DNA of 11,098 nucleotides from Cyclobacteriaceae bacterium. Lineage in GTDB: Bacteria > Bacteroidota > Bacteroidia > Cytophagales > Cyclobacteriaceae. This document shows positions 1 to 5,464 of the stretch, one piece after another. Below the pieces are notes generated by a model. That model was not told the DNA's origin, made no database searches, and saw only the letters and a list, made by a program, of their open reading frames with translations. Each line of letters begins with the position of its first letter. Position 1 is the first letter of the stretch. The translations under genes were made by a program, and so were the position numbers. The stretch is from contig JANQPK010000137.1 in assembly GCA_028289505.1 (NCBI GenBank), positions 1 through 11,098 on the forward strand, read 5' to 3'.

Positions 1-239
1 ATGAGTTTTCAGCTTACAACATTATATTGGATGCACTATCCTATAACCCCTATTCAATCAGATTATTAATGGCCTACGGTGTTTCCAGTACTAAATTGAA
101 CCTGGATACCTATACCAAGACTACTCTGGATACGCTCAGGGAGTTATTACCGGAAAATCATTACAACGATTATCTTAGAAGGCTGAAGAGAATTGAAGAA
201 GAAGTTAATCGTGATTTCACAGAAGATGAAAGCATCTGA
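1..239 (+). CDS. C-terminal end of a probable TPR-repeat protein (5' partial)
   Basis: The reading frame is open from the window edge (first full codon at 3) to the TGA at 237-239, so the visible 78 residues are the tail of a gene that begins outside. An internal ATG at 27 lies inside a helix-like segment and is probably not the true start. The tail begins with an AYNIILDALSYNPYS stretch, followed by LLMAYG and a second helical pair (TLRELLPENHYNDYLRRL). This alternation of small and aromatic residues, with a Pro between helices (Asn-Pro-Tyr), resembles TPR helices, and the end is charged and probably coiled (RIEEEVNRDF). I infer a TPR-type scaffold or lipoprotein; no catalytic motif is visible. 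The ABC ATPase starts 27 nt downstream on the same strand, so the two may be co-transcribed. Confidence 0.55.
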   Translation, partial: EFSAYNIILDALSYNPYSIRLLMAYGVSSTKLNLDTYTKTTLDTLRELLPENHYNDYLRRLKRIEEEVNRDFTEDESI

Positions 240-266
240 ATTTCAAAAACACCGTTAATAAGAATA

Positions 267-971
267 ATGATGTCAAAAATCATACACACCGAAAATATTT
301 CTCGCATCTATAAAATGGGCAGTGAAGTCATAAATGCACTGCGTTCAGTCAGTATCGATATTGGCAAAGGAGAGTATGTGGCGTTCATGGGACCATCAGG
401 GTCGGGCAAATCTACCTTAATGAATATTATCGGTTGCCTTGACACACCCAGCGGTGGCAAGTACGTATTGAATGGACAAGACGTTGGCGGTATGACGGAT
501 AATGAGCTGGCGGAAATCAGAAACAAAGAAATCGGTTTCGTATTTCAGACTTTCAATCTACTCCCTCGTGCTACCGCCCTGGAAAATGTAGCTTTACCGC
601 TGATCTACGCCGGGTACCGCAAGGAGGAACGAGAGGAAAAAGCCTTAAAGTCACTAGAAAGTGTGGGTCTAAGTGACCGAGCAGGTCATAAACCGAACGA
701 ACTCTCAGGTGGACAGCGGCAAAGAGTAGCTATTGCTCGAGCTCTGGTTAACCAACCCAGTATCATTTTAGCTGATGAACCTACCGGTAACCTTGACAGC
801 AAAACTTCTTACGATATAATGGGGTTGTTTCAAGAGCTACACAATCAGAACAACACCATCATTATGGTGACTCATGAAGATGATATAGCGCATTTTGCTC
901 ATCGAATCATAAGACTTATGGACGGTGAGGTGGAGTCTGATATTGTGAATAAAGAAGTTGAAAAAACCTGA
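267..971 (+). CDS. ABC transporter ATP-binding protein (LolD/MacB/FtsE group)
   Basis: A complete 234-residue nucleotide-binding subunit that would hydrolyse ATP at the inner face of the cytoplasmic membrane to drive a partner permease. All signatures are present: Walker A GPSGSGKST (residues 42-50), Q-loop Gln94 in FVFQTFNLLP, signature LSGGQRQR (146-153), Walker B IILADEPT (166-173), D-loop NLD (175-177) and switch His203 in VTHE. The wording 'MNIIGCLDTPSGG' and 'FQTFNLLPRATALENVALPL' is typical of the LolD/MacB/FtsE branch, whose permeases have a large periplasmic domain and often act in lipoprotein release, peptide/antibiotic export or mechanotransmission. No permease gene lies in the window, so the substrate cannot be assigned. 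The start has two adjacent ATG codons (267 and 270) and either may be used. The adenosyltransferase gene follows after 11 nt. Confidence 0.95.
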   Translation: MMSKIIHTENISRIYKMGSEVINALRSVSIDIGKGEYVAFMGPSGSGKSTLMNIIGCLDTPSGGKYVLNGQDVGGMTDNELAEIRNKEIGFVFQTFNLLPRATALENVALPLIYAGYRKEEREEKALKSLESVGLSDRAGHKPNELSGGQRQRVAIARALVNQPSIILADEPTGNLDSKTSYDIMGLFQELHNQNNTIIMVTHEDDIAHFAHRIIRLMDGEVESDIVNKEVEKT

Positions 972-982
972 ACCTAAGCAAA

Positions 983-1531
983 ATGAAAATCTATACCCGT
1001 GGAGGGGATAAGGGTAAGACCTCACTATTAGGGGGGGCTAGAAGACTAAAATCTAATATTCGCATACAAGCATATGGAACGGTTGATGAGCTGAACTCCT
1101 TCTTAGGATTGCTAGCTGACCAGCCAGTAAACCAGCATCGGGTGAGTTTTCTGAGGGGAATACAAAACGAACTGTTTACCATTGGCTCTTACCTGGCTTC
1201 AGACCCAGAAAAGCAGAGCAGCCTGTTACCAAAGGTCAATAACGAGGCTATCGACCAATTGGAGATGGCCATTGATGAAATGGAGGATCAACTACCGGCA
1301 TTAAAATCGTTTGTGCTGCCTGGCGGACACCAAAGTGTTTCGTTCTGCCACATTGCACGATGTGTTTGTAGAAGAGCAGAAAGAAACGTGGTGGCTTTAG
1401 ATGATGATCAGGAAGTAGACCAGTGGATCATGATCTATCTGAATAGACTTTCAGATTATTTTTTTGTACTTGCACGAATGATGGCACACGAGCTTCAAGT
1501 AGATGAAATACCCTGGAAACCCAGGTCATGA
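983..1531 (+). CDS. PduO-type cob(I)alamin adenosyltransferase
   Basis: A 182-residue ATP:cob(I)alamin (corrinoid) adenosyltransferase, which transfers the 5'-deoxyadenosyl group of ATP to reduced cobalamin to make coenzyme B12; the family forms cytosolic trimers. The N-terminal ATP loop TRGGDKGKTSLLGG (5-18) corresponds to the family's T-x-x-G-D-x-G-x-T motif, AYGTVDELNSFLG (30-42) is the second signature, and the C-terminal half has FVLPGG (110-115), the arginine cluster CRRAER (129-134) and the helix YLNRLSDYFFVLAR (152-165). Length is normal for the family. The gene lies 11 nt after the ABC ATPase and is probably read from the same transcript; no other B12 gene is nearby, so it probably serves a salvage or housekeeping role. 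Annotation pipelines name it variously cobO, pduO or MMAB-type, so no symbol is given. Confidence 0.95.
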   Translation: MKIYTRGGDKGKTSLLGGARRLKSNIRIQAYGTVDELNSFLGLLADQPVNQHRVSFLRGIQNELFTIGSYLASDPEKQSSLLPKVNNEAIDQLEMAIDEMEDQLPALKSFVLPGGHQSVSFCHIARCVCRRAERNVVALDDDQEVDQWIMIYLNRLSDYFFVLARMMAHELQVDEIPWKPRS

Positions 1532-1533
1532 GC

Positions 1534-1565
1534 ATTGAAATAACAATAAGATTTTGGTATTTTTG
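1534..1565 (+). promoter_or_regulatory. candidate Bacteroidota-type promoter for ilvE-prfB
   Basis: ATTG at 1534-1537 (-33 element), a 20-nt spacer, and TATTTTTG at 1558-1565, a full match to the Bacteroidota -7 pattern TAnnTTTG. Transcription would start near 1570, leaving a leader of about 20 nt before the ilvE ATG at 1589. It lies immediately after the stop codon of the adenosyltransferase gene. The match is by eye and short AT-rich motifs do arise by chance, but both elements and the spacing fit. Confidence 0.6.
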
Positions 1566-1588
1566 ATATTACACCTCATGCAAAGACT

Positions 1589-2653
1589 ATGATAGACACC
1601 GTAGCCATAAAAAAGACTTTAACTGAGCATTCAAGGTTGAGCGAACTGGATATGGAAGGCATCCAGTTTGGAAGCTATTATTCTGATCACATGTTTGTGG
1701 CAGACTACCAGAATGGCACTTGGAGTGATTGCCGTATCCTCCCGTTCGATGATTTTAGGATCAGTCCTGCAACCTCAGCCCTGCATTATGGACAATCTGT
1801 ATTTGAAGGTTTGAAAGCCTATGCTGGTAAAGATGGGCAAATTCTGGTTTTCAGAGCCATCGATAATTTTCTCCGCATGAATAAATCTGCGGCCAGAATG
1901 TGTATGCCAGCCCTACCAGAGGAGGTATTCATGGGAGGCCTGGTGGAACTTCTGAAAACTGATAGGTCCTGGGTGCCGACGGACTTGGGTACATCACTGT
2001 ACATTCGTCCATTCATGTTTGCCACCGATGAGTTCATCGGGGTACGACCATCGAAGAACTATCGCTTTATCATATTTACTAGTCCGGCGGGAGCATACTA
2101 CAGTGAGCCAGTAAAAGTAAAGGTGGAAAAATACTACAGCCGGGCATTTCCCGGTGGTACCGGGGCGGCCAAAGCCGCTGGAAATTACGCAGCCAGCCTT
2201 TATCCCGCCAAATTAGCTCAAGAAGCTGGTTACCATCAGTTAATTTGGACCGACGGTCTTACTCATGAATACATTGAGGAGGCTGGAACCATGAACGTTA
2301 TGTTTATCATTGATAATAAGGTGATCACCAGTAAAGGCGGGGAAACGGTGCTAGATGGTATTACTAGAAATAGTGTGCTTCATTTAGCCAGAGAGTGGGG
2401 ATACCCAGTTGAAGAGCGTGATGTAAGCGTAAAGGAAGTTATTAGTGCCATCGAAACCGGGACATTAACTGAAGCATTTGGAACTGGAACCGCCGCTACC
2501 ATTGCTCAGATCGCGATCATCAGTAATGATGGCCAGGATTATACATTACCTCCGGCAGAAACACGTGAGTTTTCAAACCGGGTTTTACAAGAACTTAATG
2601 ACATCAAGACTGGCCAGATAGAAGACCGACATGGCTGGAATGTTATCGTGTAA
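1589..2653 (+). CDS. ilvE: branched-chain amino acid aminotransferase (group II)
   Basis: A 354-residue PLP-dependent, fold-type IV transaminase that interconverts leucine, isoleucine and valine with their 2-oxo acids, using glutamate/2-oxoglutarate; cytosolic, last step of branched-chain amino acid synthesis. Early signature ALHYGQSVFEGLKAY (64-78), then YIRPFMFATDEFIG (138-151). Lys195 in GAAKAAGNYA corresponds to the PLP Schiff-base lysine (K of YKLGGNYG in the mammalian enzyme), Glu231 in the EEAGTMN stretch is the residue expected to contact the PLP ring nitrogen, DGITRNSVL (256-264) follows, and GTGTAA (298-303) is a phosphate-binding turn. Length and motif order match group II (eukaryote-like) BCATs rather than the shorter E. 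coli type. The ATG at 1589 lies about 20 nt after the predicted transcription start. prfB begins 9 nt after the stop, so the two are probably co-transcribed. Confidence 0.96.
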   Translation: MIDTVAIKKTLTEHSRLSELDMEGIQFGSYYSDHMFVADYQNGTWSDCRILPFDDFRISPATSALHYGQSVFEGLKAYAGKDGQILVFRAIDNFLRMNKSAARMCMPALPEEVFMGGLVELLKTDRSWVPTDLGTSLYIRPFMFATDEFIGVRPSKNYRFIIFTSPAGAYYSEPVKVKVEKYYSRAFPGGTGAAKAAGNYAASLYPAKLAQEAGYHQLIWTDGLTHEYIEEAGTMNVMFIIDNKVITSKGGETVLDGITRNSVLHLAREWGYPVEERDVSVKEVISAIETGTLTEAFGTGTAATIAQIAIISNDGQDYTLPPAETREFSNRVLQELNDIKTGQIEDRHGWNVIV

Positions 2654-2662
2654 CTACAATTT

Positions 2663-3740
2663 ATGACGACTGATCAGTTGAAAGATCTGGAGGCCAGGAT
2701 TGAGGCCTTGAGGAGGTATCTTTGACTACGACCAAAAAATAGCCCGCATCCAAGAGGAAGAGCAGATATCTGCACAACCAGACTTTTGGGAAGACCCCCA
2801 AGCCGCGGAACATTTTCTCAAAGGCATCCAATCTAAAAAAATATGGACAGATAGCTTCGATAAAGTATTTACTCTATTTCAAGACTTAGAAACCCTCAAT
2901 GAGTTTTTTGAGGCAGGTGAGGTTGGTGCTGACGAAATAGAATCGGAGTTTAAAAAGACATTATCCGCCGTCGAAGACCTGGAGTTCAAAAAGATGCTGA
3001 GTCACGAAGAGGATCAACTCAGTGCCATGATGGAGATCAACCCTGGTGCAGGAGGCACAGAAAGTCAGGACTGGGCTGAAATGCTGATGCGCATGTATAT
3101 TATGTGGAGCGAAAAGAAGGGATACAAGGTACGTCAGGTCAACTACCGGGCCGGTGACACTGCAGGCATAAAATCAGTAACCTTAGAGATTGATGGAAAC
3201 CTTGCTTATGGCTATTTAAAATCTGAAATCGGAGTACATCGACTGGTTCGTATTTCCCCGTTCGACAGTGGAGCCCGCAGACATACCTCATTTGCTTCGG
3301 TATTTGTCTATCCTGTAGTTGATAATAGCATTGAAATAGAAATAAATCCAGCCGATATCACTTGGGATACTTTTCGCTCGGGAGGTGCTGGTGGTCAGAA
3401 TGTGAATAAGGTGGAAACTGCGGTGCGGTTGCATCATGCTCCGTCTGGAATTGTATTAGAATGTCAGCAGGAACGGTCCCAGTTGCAGAATAAGGAAAAG
3501 GCGCTCAACATGCTGAAGTCTAGGCTCTATCAACTTGAAATTCAAAAACGTAACGAGGAACGCGACAAAATCGAAAGCACCAAGATGAAAATAGATTTTG
3601 GCTCGCAGATTCGGAATTACGTGCTACATCCTTATAAGCTGGTAAAAGACGCCAGGACAGGAGTGGAGCGTTCAGATGTTCAAAACGTACTGGATGGGGA
3701 TTTGGATGACTATATCAAAGCATACCTAATGGAACAGTAA
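2663..3740 (+). CDS. prfB: peptide chain release factor 2, made by programmed +1 frameshift
   Basis: Release factor 2 ends translation at UGA and UAA codons. The gene is split between two frames: 2663-2722 encodes 20 residues (MTTDQLKDLEARIEALRRYL), an in-frame TGA follows at 2723-2725, and the rest is read in the +1 frame from GAC at 2724, i.e. join(2663..2722,2724..3740), 358 residues in total. The joined protein has the usual RF2 layout: an N-terminal helical domain, the stop-codon recognition tripeptide SPF at 198-200 (RISPFDSGARRHTSF), and the universally conserved GGQ at 243-245 (RSGGAGGQNVNKVET), which enters the peptidyl transferase centre. A call starting at the ATG at 2994 would wrongly lose 110 residues. 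Expression is self-regulated: scarce RF2 lets ribosomes pause at the TGA and shift. No Shine-Dalgarno site precedes the ATG, and the gene follows ilvE by 9 nt. Confidence 0.96.
2711..2726 (+). promoter_or_regulatory. prfB programmed +1 frameshift site
   Basis: Internal Shine-Dalgarno-like AGGAGG (2711-2716), 3-nt spacer TAT, slippery CTT (2720-2722), stop TGA (2723-2725) and the following C (2726), which makes the stop a poor UGAC context. The arrangement differs by one base from the E. coli prfB site AGGGGGTATCTTTGAC. The peptidyl-tRNA on CTT slips +1 to TTT so that GAC is decoded next. The sequence on both sides encodes continuous RF2 only if this shift occurs, so it is not a sequencing error. 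Confidence 0.97.
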
Positions 3741-3800
3741 CCAAGCACGGCTTGTGTACCATTCCACTGCTAAATCTCAACTGGCAAACTTTATCTCAGT

Positions 3801-3845
3801 GCCAATTGCAAATTGAAAGCTGGTAGTTGGAGTTTGGCATTTGGC
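3801..3845. repeat. imperfect inverted repeat downstream of prfB
   Basis: Left arm GCCAATTGCAAAT (3801-3813) can pair with right arm TTTGGCATTTGGC (3833-3845), with one mismatch, one bulge and a loop of about 19 nt. It lies in the 137-bp non-coding tract between the convergent ends of prfB and the membrane protein gene. It could form a transcript-end stem for prfB, but there is no following T-run, so terminator activity is doubtful. Related words (CTGGCAAACT, TTTGGCAATGG) recur nearby, suggesting a degenerate repeat tract. Confidence 0.35.
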
Positions 3846-3859
3846 AATGGTCATTTGAA

Positions 3860-3882
3860 ATTAATGAGCAAAGCTCATTAAT
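3860..3882. terminator. palindrome ATGAGC-AAA-GCTCAT at the end of the membrane protein gene
   Basis: A perfect 10-bp stem (ATTAATGAGC, 3860-3869; GCTCATTAAT, 3873-3882) with an AAA loop. It overlaps the TAA stop of the minus-strand gene (3880-3878), and the next in-frame codon is TGA. In the minus direction it is followed by TTCAAATG, a very weak U-tract. The position, between two convergent genes, fits a bidirectional transcript end. The 15-bp core recurs at 5450-5464. Confidence 0.5.
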
Positions 3883-5422
3883 AACTTATCCAACTACCAT
3901 CCTCATCATAAGTCCACTCACCCGGCGCGGATTCTAGTTTTAGCAATTGTATATACTTAGAGTGATATACTGGTACAGCATTTTTTGGTTCAGGTATATT
4001 TCTGAGCATAAAGAAGTAGCGGTCTTTTTCATTATCAGCCCGCTTTCCTTGTATTCCATCGAAATTCAATTCCCCTTCAATGGGGTTGAGCAGATAGATA
4101 TTTCGGTATTGTTCAAAATCACTTTGGTTGAGTGCAGTAATAACCCCGGATTTAGTACCCAGGAACCAATTGCAGATATGCTCAGCTCCGTTCTTGGTAA
4201 TAATAAGATCGTTCTGGTCAAAAATCACTTGTTGTTTGACCGTCATCAGATCAGCAAAAACTTCCCGATTGTTCCTACTGTGGATGGTGAGTGACATGTA
4301 CTCACCAAATGCCATAATCGAAAAGGCCATGACCAATGTATGGGTTACCACCCTTTTAGTAATAGATTGCCAACTGCTGAATTTCAATAGGTATACTATT
4401 ATGATCAGTGAGGGTATGCTGAGAAAGTTGGCAAATCTGCCCAGTAGCAACTGATCATAAACAGGGAGCAGCAGCAGGTAGAAGAACAAAATGTTGCTTA
4501 AAAGAAAAACCTGGTCCGGTGTTTCAAGCGAAGCTCTGATCCTTGAGAAAAACCGGTAAAAAAGTACCACTAAGATGATTGGCAAAATAATACCAGTAGC
4601 TGCAACCAACTTATCAATACCACCAGTTTGTGAAGAAAAGAGGGAACCAATAAAAGAAGTTGGGAAGGAGGATACCAGGTAGTGCCAGATCCTGTAAAAT
4701 CGGTCTATGTCTATTGCATAGATCAAGAACAGTGATACCAAGGTCATGACTAGCCCTATCAGTAGCAGGCTTCTCGAACTTTTGGTATCGGGGTGAAGAA
4801 AGCTGTAAGCCAATATTAGGGATGTCGTGTATAATATGGCCACCCCTGTAGTGCCGAAATGGGTTAGTGTGATCAGGAGAAACACAACCAAAGCTCCTAG
4901 AAGTACCTCCAGGTTATTTTTCCAACCAATGAATGCCATCCTGGTTTGATATATGAGAATGAACAGTAAAAACATTCCCAAAACATTTTTCTGAGAAAAT
5001 TCAGGTTGGTGTACCAGGTGCAAGGGAAGTATGGCACTAGCAGCAATCAATAACCAAAATTGCCGGTCAAGAGCAACACCCTTGTTGATTTGGCGAATGA
5101 TCAGGAAGACTACTAGGGGGATCAACGAAGGAATCAGGCACATCCAGAACCGCGTGGCGCTGACAATTGCGGTATCTTGCTTCAACCCTAGCCATGCCAA
5201 AACCTTAGCAGTGATGGAATAGATATAAAACAGCAAGGGCATGTCTGGGTAGGGCAATGATCCATTAATGAGCATACCCCGGGTCTCTACATAGTAATAA
5301 TAAGTATGATTGAACCACCCCACAAACTCTGGACGATCGACCCATAATAGCATCAACCGGACAAAGAATGCCACTAAAACTATCAAACACAGAATTGTGG
5401 GCTCTCTATGGGATTTCGACAA
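3878..5422 (-). CDS. polytopic membrane protein resembling GT-C glycosyltransferases
   Basis: A 514-residue protein with roughly ten hydrophobic segments from residue 9 to about 378, followed by a soluble C-terminal domain of about 135 residues. After TM1 there is a loop with conserved-looking aromatics and acids (Asp29, Glu32, Glu46) and LPYPDMPLLFYIYS (56-69). That order, TM1 then an acidic loop then a 'LPY-x-D-x-P' turn before the next helix, is usual in lipid-linked-sugar GT-C enzymes of the PMT/ArnT kind; I infer the family from it and cannot prove sugar transfer. The start is unusual: no ATG before residue 24, which lies inside TM1. Between the upstream in-frame TAA (5440-5438) and there, TTG at 5422 is the best candidate (an ATT at 5437 is possible). 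It begins 41 nt after the stop of the PspC/GIN gene on the same strand, so it probably belongs to the same operon. Confidence 0.7.
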   Translation of the reverse strand: MSKSHREPTILCLIVLVAFFVRLMLLWVDRPEFVGWFNHTYYYYVETRGMLINGSLPYPDMPLLFYIYSITAKVLAWLGLKQDTAIVSATRFWMCLIPSLIPLVVFLIIRQINKGVALDRQFWLLIAASAILPLHLVHQPEFSQKNVLGMFLLFILIYQTRMAFIGWKNNLEVLLGALVVFLLITLTHFGTTGVAILYTTSLILAYSFLHPDTKSSRSLLLIGLVMTLVSLFLIYAIDIDRFYRIWHYLVSSFPTSFIGSLFSSQTGGIDKLVAATGIILPIILVVLFYRFFSRIRASLETPDQVFLLSNILFFYLLLLPVYDQLLLGRFANFLSIPSLIIIVYLLKFSSWQSITKRVVTHTLVMAFSIMAFGEYMSLTIHSRNNREVFADLMTVKQQVIFDQNDLIITKNGAEHICNWFLGTKSGVITALNQSDFEQYRNIYLLNPIEGELNFDGIQGKRADNEKDRYFFMLRNIPEPKNAVPVYHSKYIQLLKLESAPGEWTYDEDGSWISY

Positions 5423-5449
5423 TTTGGAGCTCGAAATTTAATTGAATTT

Positions 5450-5464
5450 ATGAGCGAAGCTCAT
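5450..5464. repeat. second copy of palindrome ATGAGC-GAA-GCTCAT
   Basis: A 6-bp perfect stem (5450-5455 and 5459-5464) with a GAA loop (UUC on the minus-strand transcript). It starts at the TGA stop of the PspC/GIN gene and lies in the 41-nt gap before the next gene of the operon. It differs from the copy at 3864-3878 by one base in the loop, and in both places the minus-strand reading is stop-TGA-GCT-TYG-CTC-AT. It may be an intercistronic processing or attenuation hairpin, or a small dispersed repeat. Confidence 0.6.

Noticed and set aside
1512..1525. CCTGG-AAAC-CCAGG hairpin at the end of the adenosyltransferase gene as a terminator
   Set aside because: The stem is only 5 bp, lies within the coding sequence and no T-run follows; chance is a sufficient explanation.
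2994..3740. A stand-alone 248-residue RF2-like gene starting at the ATG at 2994
   Set aside because: The same frame continues upstream to 2724 with RF2-like sequence and joins the 20-codon start through the recoding site, so this is only an internal Met of prfB.
3947..4454. Overlapping plus-strand open frames of about 110 residues opposite the GT-C-like gene
   Set aside because: They are antisense shadows with no family resemblance; the minus-strand frame has coherent membrane helices over its whole length.
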